NCBI RefSeq assembly: GCF_002813325.1
Contig: NZ_PHUG01000001.1
Coordinates: 4,898,001 to 4,962,000 of the forward strand
Direction of reading: 5' to 3'
Length of the DNA stretch: 64,000 nt
DNA from: Janthinobacterium sp. 64
Lineage (GTDB): Bacteria > Pseudomonadota > Gammaproteobacteria > Burkholderiales > Burkholderiaceae_D
Under the pieces are notes generated by a model. It was not told the origin of the DNA. It did not search any database and was given only the letters and a program-made list of their open reading frames with translations. Positions 54,889 through 64,000 of the stretch are shown here, piece by piece. The position numbers and the translations under genes were made by a program. How positions within the stretch are numbered: the stretch's first letter is position 1; every line of letters begins with the position of its first letter.

Positions 54889-55683
54889 ATGAATACAATT
54901 GAGGCTAAAAAAGTCCTCGAAACCGCGTTGCTGTGCGCTCGTGAATCGCTGACGATCCACAGCCTGAAAAAGCTGTTCGTCGATGCGGACGAGAATGGTC
55001 GCGTGCGCGGCGTCGGCGTCGGCGCCGACACGATCAAGCAATTGCTGGAAGAGTTGCGGCAAGAGTGGGAAGGGCGCGGCATCGAGATCGTCAGTCTGGC
55101 GTCGGGCTGGCGCTTTCAAAGCCGGCCGGAAATGAAGATGTATCTTGACCGCATGACGCCCGAGCGGCCGCCCAAGTATTCGCGGGCGACCCTGGAAACC
55201 CTGGCCATCATCGCCTACCGCCAGCCGGTGACGCGCGGCGATATCGAGGAAATCCGCGGCGTTGCCGTCAATTCGCAGACGATCAAGATGCTGGAAGACC
55301 GTGGCTGGGTTGACGCCATCGGTTACCGCGACGTGGTGGGACGGCCGGCCTTGCTGGCCACCACCAAGCAGTTTTTGGATGACCTGGGTTTGCATTCGCT
55401 GTCCCAGCTGCCGCCTTTGCAGCAAATCAGTGAAATGCAGGGCAATGGGCTCGAAGCCCTGGAAGCGGCCCTGCAAGAAAATTTTGACAAGGCAAGCAAT
55501 GAGCTTGTCCCCAAGCTTGGTGCAGGTAGCAATACGGCTGTGACAGATGTAGATGTGACAGCAAGCCTTGATGCCGGCCCCGATGCTTCGCCCACGGACG
55601 AAGCCTACACTCACGACCCTGCGCCAGAACTAACGGTTGACGCTGCGCCAGGTCAGCACAGCCAAGAAACGAAGAATGAATAA
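54889..55683 (+). CDS. scpB: Segregation and condensation protein B
   Basis: ScpB is the winged-helix partner in the Smc-ScpA-ScpB complex that compacts and separates chromosomes. Of 264 residues, about the first 190 are the conserved double winged-helix region, with [20 protein letters not shown], then [18 protein letters not shown] and [20 protein letters not shown], then [20 protein letters not shown]. The last 70 residues are an acidic, low-complexity tail. scpA is not in the window. The gene overlaps rluB by eight bases, so the two are translationally coupled; scpB-rluB neighbours are common in many bacteria. Confidence 0.95.
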   Translation: MNTIEAKKVLETALLCARESLTIHSLKKLFVDADENGRVRGVGVGADTIKQLLEELRQEWEGRGIEIVSLASGWRFQSRPEMKMYLDRMTPERPPKYSRATLETLAIIAYRQPVTRGDIEEIRGVAVNSQTIKMLEDRGWVDAIGYRDVVGRPALLATTKQFLDDLGLHSLSQLPPLQQISEMQGNGLEALEAALQENFDKASNELVPKLGAGSNTAVTDVDVTASLDAGPDASPTDEAYTHDPAPELTVDAAPGQHSQETKNE

Positions 55684-57784
55684 TCCGAACACACCCGAGA
55701 CAGTAACCGCCAGCGACGAAGCCATCGTTGCCAAGCCCAAGCGCCGCACCAAGGCCCAGATCGAAGCTGATACGGCCGCTGCCGCCGCCGGCGATACCGC
55801 CGCTGCCAAGCCGAAGCGCCGCACCAAAGCCGACGTGGCCGCCGACGCAGTTGCTGCACCCGCCGTCGCCGCTGCTGAAACTGAAGCTGCCCCAGTCGCC
55901 AAGAAAACCCGCGCCAAGCCAGCCCTGAAAGCCGTCGCCGACGCCGCCGAAGCCGCTGCCGAAGCCGTCGCCGAAGTTGCCAGCACCCCGGCGCCGCGTC
56001 CGCCGCGCGCCCGCGCCGCCGCCAAGGCCGCTGCCGCTGAGGCGGAAGCCGCGCCGGAAGTCGTCGCCGACAAGCCGGCCGAAGCACGCCCGACCCGTGG
56101 TCCGCGCCAGATGCGTGGCGTGCAGGCGGAACGCGCACTGCGCCAGCCGCCGCGCGCCGAAGCGCCACAGGCGGCCGACGCCGTTGCGGCAGTGCCTGTC
56201 GTCGAGCAAGCCGCTGCACCTGTCGCCGACGTGTTCGATGCCGAAGGCAACCTCGTTTCCGGTCCGCGCCTGCCGCGCGGTCCGCGCAACGACGTGCCGG
56301 GCGCCGGCAAGAATGCCGGCAAGAGCCGTAAAAAGGGCAAGGGCCGCCAGGCTGCGCCAGGCAAACTCAGCGACGCTGATGCTGTCTTCTCGTTCGTCAC
56401 CTCCGACGCGTTCGACAGCGAAGAAGGCGGCACGGGCCGCGTGCAAAAAGTGGCCGTGCGCCGCGACCTGACGTCCGACGACGATGCGCCGAAACTGCAC
56501 AAGGTGCTGGCCGAAGCCGGTCTCGGTTCGCGCCGCGACATGGAAGACCTGATCATTTCGGGCCGCGTGTCCGTCAATGGCGAGCCGGCCCACATCGGCC
56601 AGCGCATCCTGCCGAGCGACCACGTGCGCATCAACGGCAAGTTGATCCAGCGCCGCGTCAGCAAGAAGCCGCCAAGAGTGCTGGTGTACCACAAGCCGGC
56701 CGGCGAAATCGTCAGCCACAACGACCCGGACGGCCGTCCCTCCGTGTTTGACCGCCTGCCGACCATGAAAGCCGGCAAATGGCTGGCCGTTGGCCGCCTC
56801 GACTTCAACACGGAAGGCTTGCTGCTGTTTACCACCTCCGGTGACCTGGCTAACCGCCTGATGCACCCGCGCTACGGCATCGACCGCGAGTACGCCGTGC
56901 GTACCTTGGGCGAGCTGGAAGAGGGCATGCGCCAGAAGCTGCTGGCCGGCGTCGAGCTGGAAGACGGCCTGGCGCAGTTTTCGAAGATCGCCGATGGCGG
57001 CGGCGAAGGCATCAACAAGTGGTACCGCGTGGTGATCGGCGAAGGCCGTAACCGCGAAGTACGCCGCATGTTCGAAGCGATCGGCCTGACCGTTTCGCGC
57101 CTGATCCGTACCCGCTACGGCGCCATGACCCTGCCGAGCGGCCTGAAGCGCGGCCGTTGGGAAGAGATGGAAGAAAATACCGTGCGCGACCTGCTGGCCG
57201 CCTACGGCATCGAAAAGAAAATGCCGGCATCGGGCGACCCCCGTGCCGCTGGCGCCGCCAAGGGCCGCGAAGCGCGCAAGGTCGAACGCAAGGACCGCGA
57301 TGATGAGCCGAATGGCAACCGCATCGATGTCAGCAACCGCAACGCCGATCCTTTCCCCGTCGCGCCGCGCCGTGGTCAGCCGCAAGGCCAGTTTGCCCGT
57401 CCGCAAGGCCAGGGTCGCCCAGGCGGCGCCGGCCGTCCAGGCGAAGCGCGTGGTCCTGGCCGTGGCCAGCCGCAAGGTCCGTTCCAGGGTGGGCAGCCGC
57501 GCTCGTCGGCATCGTTCGACGGTGCGCAAGGCCAGGGCCAGGGTCGTGCGCCGCGTGCGCCAGGCCAGGGCCAGGGGCGTCCTGCCGGTGCTGAAGGCCG
57601 CGCGCCGCAGCGCGGTCCGCGCCAGCCCGATCCGCTGCAAACGACCTTCGGCTTTGCCAACACGGGTCCGCGCCGCAATGCGGGCGGTGGCGCCGGTGGT
57701 CAGGCGCGTTCCGCTGGTCAGCCGCGTGGCGGCATGGACCGTGGCGGCATGGATGGCATGCCGCGCCGCCGCAGCAAAGGTTAA
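55676..57784 (+). CDS. rluB: 23S rRNA pseudouridine synthase RluB with long disordered extensions
   Basis: Makes pseudouridine at position 2605 (E. coli numbering) of 23S rRNA. The product has 702 residues, more than twice the E. coli enzyme. The catalytic part starts near residue 272 with an S4 RNA-binding domain ([20 protein letters not shown]). The synthase domain follows, with the catalytic Asp376 in [15 protein letters not shown] and later [15 protein letters not shown]. About 270 residues before it are Ala, Lys, Glu and Pro rich, including two PKRRTKA-type repeats near the start. About 170 residues after it are Gly, Arg and Gln rich. Both look disordered. The start at 55676 lies inside the end of scpB. 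Confidence 0.93.
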   Translation: MNNPNTPETVTASDEAIVAKPKRRTKAQIEADTAAAAAGDTAAAKPKRRTKADVAADAVAAPAVAAAETEAAPVAKKTRAKPALKAVADAAEAAAEAVAEVASTPAPRPPRARAAAKAAAAEAEAAPEVVADKPAEARPTRGPRQMRGVQAERALRQPPRAEAPQAADAVAAVPVVEQAAAPVADVFDAEGNLVSGPRLPRGPRNDVPGAGKNAGKSRKKGKGRQAAPGKLSDADAVFSFVTSDAFDSEEGGTGRVQKVAVRRDLTSDDDAPKLHKVLAEAGLGSRRDMEDLIISGRVSVNGEPAHIGQRILPSDHVRINGKLIQRRVSKKPPRVLVYHKPAGEIVSHNDPDGRPSVFDRLPTMKAGKWLAVGRLDFNTEGLLLFTTSGDLANRLMHPRYGIDREYAVRTLGELEEGMRQKLLAGVELEDGLAQFSKIADGGGEGINKWYRVVIGEGRNREVRRMFEAIGLTVSRLIRTRYGAMTLPSGLKRGRWEEMEENTVRDLLAAYGIEKKMPASGDPRAAGAAKGREARKVERKDRDDEPNGNRIDVSNRNADPFPVAPRRGQPQGQFARPQGQGRPGGAGRPGEARGPGRGQPQGPFQGGQPRSSASFDGAQGQGQGRAPRAPGQGQGRPAGAEGRAPQRGPRQPDPLQTTFGFANTGPRRNAGGGAGGQARSAGQPRGGMDRGGMDGMPRRRSKG

Positions 57785-57875
57785 ATCAGAGGATTTCTTC
57801 TTGCGCGCCCGAGAATCAGCCGCGGGCGCGCGCTCTTGTAACTGTTGTAAGCCGGGCCTCTCCTTGTGTGCGGCA

Positions 57876-57904
57876 TTGCGGCGAAGTTAATAAGAGGTTA
57901 TAAT
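57876..57904 (+). promoter_or_regulatory. Promoter of the rimP-nusA-infB leader
   Basis: TTGCGG (57876-57881) lies exactly 17 bases before a perfect TATAAT (57899-57904), one of the best sigma-70-like promoters in the window. Transcription should start near 57911. Confidence 0.7.
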
Positions 57905-57910
57905 CTGCAG

Positions 57911-58002
57911 CCTAATAAAAGTTCTCCGCAGGGTTGTTTGGCGGGGAGTGCTTGTCTGGTTGGGGAAATACAGGAAGATGGGCAGATGCCCATTTTTTTT
58001 TT
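57911..58002 (+). ncRNA. Short leader RNA ending in an intrinsic terminator upstream of rimP
   Basis: From the predicted start to the terminator the transcript would be about 90 bases. A first hairpin pairs TCTCCGC with GCGGGGA (roughly 57923-57946). The terminator is a 6-bp stem (57978-57983 with 57988-57993) followed by ten T. It may be a small RNA or an attenuated leader of the operon; the operon itself starts 125 bases further on. In E. coli this place is held by a tRNA-Met gene; none is seen here. Confidence 0.5.
57978..58002 (+). terminator. Intrinsic terminator in the rimP leader
   Basis: The stem ATGGGC/GCCCAT has a four-base loop and is followed by an uninterrupted run of T to 58002. 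It stands between a strong promoter and the rimP-nusA-infB genes, so readthrough or a second promoter is needed to express them. Confidence 0.85.
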
Positions 58003-58126
58003 GTTGAACCGTTTGTCATGGCGCCAATAAGGGGCCATATATGACTTGAATGCGTGTTTTTGCATGTTGTCGGCGCCCAATGTGGCGCTGTCATGCCGAA
58101 AACGGGCCTTATTTCTGGAGAATTTC

Positions 58127-60177
<2,051 letters not shown>

Positions 60178-60223
60178 TTTGAGTATCTTTATCATCTCCG
60201 CGACACATAGAAAAGAGGACTGA

Positions 60224-63082
60224 ATGGCGAGTAACAACGTAGCCCAATTTGCCACCGAACTGAAGATGCCTGCAGATTTGCTGCTGACGCAGCTGCGTTC
60301 TGCCGGCGTCGAGAAAAGTTCGACGTCAGATCCATTGTCGAAAGATGATAAGGACAAGCTTTTGGATCATCTGCGCCGCACACACGGCGCAGCGGCTGAC
60401 ACAGAAAAGAAAAAAATCACCGTGACCCGCAAGGAAACGACTGAAATCAAGCAAGCTGACGCCACCGGCAAGTCGCGCACCATCCAGGTGGAAGTGCGCA
60501 AGAAACGCACGTTCGTCCAGCGTGACGAAGTTGCGCCGGTCGCAGCAGAACCGGTCGCGCCTGCCGCACCGGTGATCGATCCCGCCGACGTGGCGCGCCG
60601 TGAAGAAGATGCCCGTAAACAGGCTGAGCTGATCGCCCGCCAGGAAGCCGATCTGCGCGAAAAGCAAGAACGTCTGGCCAAGCTCGACGCGGAAAAAGAA
60701 GCCCAGGCGAAAGCCACGCAACAGGCTGAATTGGCTGCGAAGAAAGAAGCAGAAGCGGAAGCGAAGAAAGCGGCTGCCAAGGCTGCTGCTGCGCCTGCCG
60801 TCAGCGCCGCTGCGCCTGTTGTTGACGACGCCGCCGCCGAAGCGAAAAAAGCTGCTGCCGCTGAAGAAGCGAAGAAGAAAGCCGCCGCCGCTGCTGTTGC
60901 CGCCAAGGAAGCCGCTGACAAAGCGGAAGCCACTGACCGTGCACGCAAGGCCGTTGCCGACGAAGTTGCCCAGATCAAGGCCATGATGAACGCGCCACGC
61001 CGCGCCATCAAGGCACCGGAACCCGTACCGGTTCCCGTCAAGCCGAAGGCGCCGGAAGGCACCCTGCACAAGCCTGCTGACAAGAAACCTGGCGACAAGC
61101 CGGGCGACAAGAAGCCTGCTGTTGCAGACAAGAAATCCATCAAGTCGGCCAATGTGTCGTCCACCTGGTCCGATGACGCGAAAAAACGCGGCACCACCGG
61201 TGGTCCCAAACCACGCGGCAATAGCGGCCCAGGCGGCCGTGACAGCTGGCGCGGTGGCGCGAAGGGCCGTCGCCCGACGCACCATGACGACCGTGAATCG
61301 AACTTCCAGGCTCCTACGGAAGCCGTCGTTAAAGACGTGCACGTACCGGAAACGATCACCGTGGCCGAACTGGCGCACAAAATGTCCGTCAAGGCATCCG
61401 AAGTCATCAAGCATTTGATGAAATTGGGCCAGATGTGCACGATCAACCAGGTGCTGGACCAGGAAACCGCCATGATTCTGGTGGAAGAAATGGGCCACAA
61501 GGCGTTCGCCGCCGAACTGGACGATCCGGAAGCGCTGCTGGCCGATGTGGGCGAACACGCGCACTTCGAAACCAAGCCACGCGCACCGGTGGTCACCGTC
61601 ATGGGTCACGTCGACCACGGCAAGACCTCGCTGCTCGATTACATCCGTCGCGCCAAGGTTGCCTCCGGCGAAGCGGGCGGCATTACGCAGCATATCGGCG
61701 CTTACCACGTCGATACGCCACGCGGCATGATCACCTTCCTCGACACCCCGGGCCACGAAGCGTTTACCGCCATGCGTGCCCGTGGCGCCAAGGCAACCGA
61801 CATCGTCATTCTGGTGGTTGCCGCCGACGATGGCGTGATGCCGCAAACGAAAGAAGCGATTGCCCATGCGAAAGCAGCCGGCGTACCGCTGGTGGTGGCG
61901 ATCAATAAAGTCGACAAACCGGGCGGCAACGTGGACCGCGTGACGCAGGAACTGGTCGCCGAGCAAGTCGTGCCGGAAGAATACGGTGGCGAATCGCCAT
62001 TCGTGCCGGTCTCGGCCAAAACGGGTCAAGGTATCGACGACCTGCTGGAACAAGTGCTGTTGCAAGCCGAAGTGCTGGAACTGACGGCACCGGTCGATGC
62101 GCCTGCGCGCGGCCTGGTTGTCGAGGCGCGTCTGGACAAGGGCCGTGGTCCTGTCGCGACGATCCTGGTGCAGTCCGGTACTTTGAAGCGCGGCGACGTG
62201 ATTCTGGCTGGCTCTTCGTATGGCCGTGTTCGCGCCATGCTGGATGAGAACGGCAAGTCCATCGCTGAAGCCGGTCCTTCGATCCCGGTCGAAATCCAGG
62301 GCTTGACGGAAGTGCCGGTTGCCGGTGAAGAAGTCGTCGTCATGGCTGACGAGCGCAAAGCGCGTGAAATCGGTCTGTTCCGTCAAGGTAAATTCCGCGA
62401 CGTGAAACTGGCGAAACAGCAAGCTGCGAAACTGGAAAACATGTTCGACCAGATGGCCGAAGGCGAAGTGAAAAACTTGCCATTGATCATCAAAACCGAC
62501 GTGCAAGGTTCGCAAGAAGCGCTGGTCGGTTCACTGCAGAAACTGTCGACCTCCGAAGTGCGCGTACAAGTTGTGCACGCGGCAGTCGGCGGCATCACGG
62601 AATCGGACGTCAACCTGGCAGTCGCCTCGAAAGCGGTCATCATCGGCTTTAACGCCCGTGCTGATGCCCAGGCACGCAAGCTGGCCGAGTCGAATGGCGT
62701 GGACATTCGCTACTACAACATCATTTACGATGCGATCGACGAGATCAGGTCGGCGTTGTCGGGCATGTTGGCACCAGAGAAACGCGAAACCGTTATCGGC
62801 CAGGTCGAGATCCGCCAGGTTATCCTGGTCTCGAAAGTGGGCGCGATTGCCGGTTGCCTGGTCACCGATGGCGTGGTCAAGCGTGCTTCTTCCGTCCGCC
62901 TGTTGCGCAACAACATCGTGGTGTGGAGCGGCGAGATCGATTCCCTGAAACGCTTCAAGGACGATGCGAAAGAAGTTCGCGCCGGTCTGGAGTGCGGCCT
63001 GTCGCTGCGCAACTACAACGACATTCAGGTTGGCGACACCCTGGAAGTGTTCGAAGTCCAGGAAATCGCTCGTACCCTGTAA
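60224..63082 (+). CDS. infB: Translation initiation factor IF-2
   Basis: IF-2 is the GTPase that brings initiator tRNA to the small subunit and promotes subunit joining. The 952 residues begin with an IF2_N module ([20 protein letters not shown]). A long Ala/Lys/Glu-rich, probably helical region follows (about 100-330), then a Gly/Arg-rich patch and a second IF2_N module (about 380-430, [20 protein letters not shown]). The GTPase domain has G1 GHVDHGKT (461-468), G2 in [11 protein letters not shown]3 DTPGHE, G4 NKVDKP and G5 SAKTGQG. Domains II-IV follow, the last carrying initiator-tRNA binding. The length and modular N-terminus are typical of betaproteobacteria. Two strong hairpins lie between it and rbfA. 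Confidence 0.97.
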   Translation: MASNNVAQFATELKMPADLLLTQLRSAGVEKSSTSDPLSKDDKDKLLDHLRRTHGAAADTEKKKITVTRKETTEIKQADATGKSRTIQVEVRKKRTFVQRDEVAPVAAEPVAPAAPVIDPADVARREEDARKQAELIARQEADLREKQERLAKLDAEKEAQAKATQQAELAAKKEAEAEAKKAAAKAAAAPAVSAAAPVVDDAAAEAKKAAAAEEAKKKAAAAAVAAKEAADKAEATDRARKAVADEVAQIKAMMNAPRRAIKAPEPVPVPVKPKAPEGTLHKPADKKPGDKPGDKKPAVADKKSIKSANVSSTWSDDAKKRGTTGGPKPRGNSGPGGRDSWRGGAKGRRPTHHDDRESNFQAPTEAVVKDVHVPETITVAELAHKMSVKASEVIKHLMKLGQMCTINQVLDQETAMILVEEMGHKAFAAELDDPEALLADVGEHAHFETKPRAPVVTVMGHVDHGKTSLLDYIRRAKVASGEAGGITQHIGAYHVDTPRGMITFLDTPGHEAFTAMRARGAKATDIVILVVAADDGVMPQTKEAIAHAKAAGVPLVVAINKVDKPGGNVDRVTQELVAEQVVPEEYGGESPFVPVSAKTGQGIDDLLEQVLLQAEVLELTAPVDAPARGLVVEARLDKGRGPVATILVQSGTLKRGDVILAGSSYGRVRAMLDENGKSIAEAGPSIPVEIQGLTEVPVAGEEVVVMADERKAREIGLFRQGKFRDVKLAKQQAAKLENMFDQMAEGEVKNLPLIIKTDVQGSQEALVGSLQKLSTSEVRVQVVHAAVGGITESDVNLAVASKAVIIGFNARADAQARKLAESNGVDIRYYNIIYDAIDEIRSALSGMLAPEKRETVIGQVEIRQVILVSKVGAIAGCLVTDGVVKRASSVRLLRNNIVVWSGEIDSLKRFKDDAKEVRAGLECGLSLRNYNDIQVGDTLEVFEVQEIARTL

Positions 63083-63096
63083 TCACAGCAGTATTG

Positions 63097-63169
63097 GCGC
63101 GGACATAGTGATGTCCGCGCAAACACGTGGGGCGCATTGGTCAACGGGCAACCGTTTGACCCATGCGCC
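63097..63169 (+). other. Tandem long hairpins in the infB-rbfA spacer
   Basis: The first hairpin is a perfect 10-bp stem (63097-63106 with 63111-63120) with a four-base loop. The second is a 14-bp stem with one mismatch (63131-63144 with 63156-63169) and an 11-base loop. Neither is followed by a T run, so they are not intrinsic terminators. They may be processing or stability elements within the operon mRNA. Confidence 0.6.
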
Positions 63170-63196
63170 CTGCGGCACTTAGGACAGCATAAAATC

Positions 63197-63619
63197 ATGG
63201 CTAAACATAGCAAAACCATGCCAGCGCGCGGCTTGCGCGTGGCCGACCAGATCCAGCGCGATCTGGCAGAAATCGTCGCCTACGAATTGAAAGACCCGCG
63301 CGTGGGCACGATGATCACCATCACCGAAGTGCAGATCACGCCCGATTACGCGCATGCCAAGGTGTTTTTCACGATGTTGAAAGACAGCAAGGAAGCCATC
63401 AAGAACACCACCGAAGGCCTGATGGCCGCGTCTGGCTTCATCCGTGGCTTGCTGGGCAAGCGCCTGCACATCCACACCCTGCCGATGCTGCATTTCGTGC
63501 ACGACAGCTCGACTTCGCGCGGCATGGAAATGTCCTTGTTGATCGATAAGGCCAACGCCACGCGCGCGGCCGACGCCGAGCCGGACGAAAAGCCAGCAGA
63601 CAAAGCGGACGAGCAATAA
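63197..63619 (+). CDS. rbfA: Ribosome-binding factor A
   Basis: RbfA helps the last steps of 16S rRNA maturation in the small subunit. The ATG at 63197 gives a 140-residue product beginning [20 protein letters not shown], a normal start for the family; frame upstream of it covers the hairpin spacer and is not coding. The KH-type fold contains [20 protein letters not shown] and [15 protein letters not shown], followed by [20 protein letters not shown] and FVHDSS. The last 20 residues are an acidic tail ([16 protein letters not shown]). truB starts two bases after its stop. Confidence 0.95.
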   Translation: MAKHSKTMPARGLRVADQIQRDLAEIVAYELKDPRVGTMITITEVQITPDYAHAKVFFTMLKDSKEAIKNTTEGLMAASGFIRGLLGKRLHIHTLPMLHFVHDSSTSRGMEMSLLIDKANATRAADAEPDEKPADKADEQ

Positions 63620-63621
63620 CA

Positions 63622-64000
63622 GTGGCAGGTCCGAAGAAACCACCGGGCATCAAACGGGTGCGCGACCTGGTCGATGGCGTCTTGCTGCTCGATAAGCCCG
63701 TGGGCTGGTCCAGCAACGATGCCCTGATCAAGGCCAAGCGTGTGCTGAACGCGAAAAAGGCGGGCCATACGGGCACGCTGGATCCGTTCGCCACGGGCTT
63801 GCTGCCGCTGTGCTTTGGCGAGGCCACGAAGTTCTCGCAGGACTTGCTGGAAGCCGACAAAACCTACGAAACCCTGGTGCACCTGGGGCAGACGACGGAT
63901 ACGGGCGATACCGAGGGCGAGGTGCTGGAAACGCGCGACGTCAACGTCACCGAAGAGCAGATCGAAGCCGTGCTGGCACAGTTCCGCGGGCCGATTTTGC
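63622..64000 (+). CDS. truB: tRNA pseudouridine(55) synthase TruB (3'-truncated by window edge)
   Basis: TruB makes pseudouridine 55 in the T-loop of tRNAs. The first 126 codons are present, beginning at a GTG two bases after the rbfA stop; the protein starts [20 protein letters not shown]. The conserved motif [20 protein letters not shown] and the catalytic-Asp motif [21 protein letters not shown] are visible, with the Asp in GTLDP being the nucleophile. The segment [20 protein letters not shown] continues the family pattern. The rest, including any PUA-like C-terminal domain, lies outside the window. The GTG start is inferred from tight coupling with rbfA and the lack of a nearby alternative. 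Confidence 0.95.
   Translation, partial: MAGPKKPPGIKRVRDLVDGVLLLDKPVGWSSNDALIKAKRVLNAKKAGHTGTLDPFATGLLPLCFGEATKFSQDLLEADKTYETLVHLGQTTDTGDTEGEVLETRDVNVTEEQIEAVLAQFRGPIL

Noticed and set aside
57785..58126. A tRNA-Met gene ahead of rimP, as in the E. coli operon
   Set aside because: No cloverleaf or CCA end could be found; the region holds a promoter, two hairpins and a T run instead.

Overview
This 64 kb stretch is ordinary chromosomal DNA from a high-GC betaproteobacterium. The protein sequences and gene order (glnE beside a YhdP-nitrilase-TldD block, and scpB-rluB followed by rimP-nusA-infB-rbfA-truB) fit the Burkholderiales, most likely Oxalobacteraceae of the Janthinobacterium/Massilia/Duganella type. 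The genus is an inference from sequence recognition. No phage, insertion sequence, CRISPR array, rRNA or tRNA gene was seen.

Layout. 1-6.6 kb: the 3' part of ntrC, a CorA metal channel, an orphan soluble GAF histidine kinase, an FAD-dependent dehydrogenase (minus) and a Sel1-repeat secreted protein. 7-18.2 kb: three large TonB-dependent receptors (TBDRs) on the plus strand, with rsmE (minus) and a chimeric rsmE/tkt pseudogene remnant between them. 18.4-21.5 kb: tkt and gapA, closed by a strong terminator. 21.6-25.7 kb (minus): a DUF1275 membrane protein, a secreted Cache protein and glnE. 26-32.5 kb (plus): YhdP/AsmA-like protein, nitrilase-family amidase, tldD. 32.5-45.9 kb: four more TBDRs on the minus strand, interrupted by aroG (plus). 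46.5-53.1 kb: a four-gene peptide-type ABC importer (oppA-B-C-DF) followed closely by a DedA-rhodanese fusion. 53.4-64 kb: glucokinase, scpB-rluB, then the rimP-nusA-infB-rbfA-truB translation operon, cut at the right edge within truB.

How it works together. Seven TBDRs in 64 kb give a large capacity for taking up scarce substrates across the outer membrane; the adjacent OppABCDF-like importer could carry peptides on across the inner membrane. NtrC and GlnE belong to nitrogen control, and Glk, Tkt and GapA to central carbon flow.

The most notable regulatory find is upstream of aroG: a sigma-70-like promoter, a 22-residue leader peptide with a Phe/Tyr-rich core, and a perfect intrinsic terminator 39 nt before the start codon, with alternative pairings. 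This is the architecture of ribosome-mediated attenuation of DAHP synthase. Other leads are the rsmE/tkt remnant (about 88% identical to both intact genes, without indels), a promoter plus early terminator ahead of rimP-nusA-infB, a HexR-like palindrome ahead of glk, and two long hairpins between infB and rbfA.
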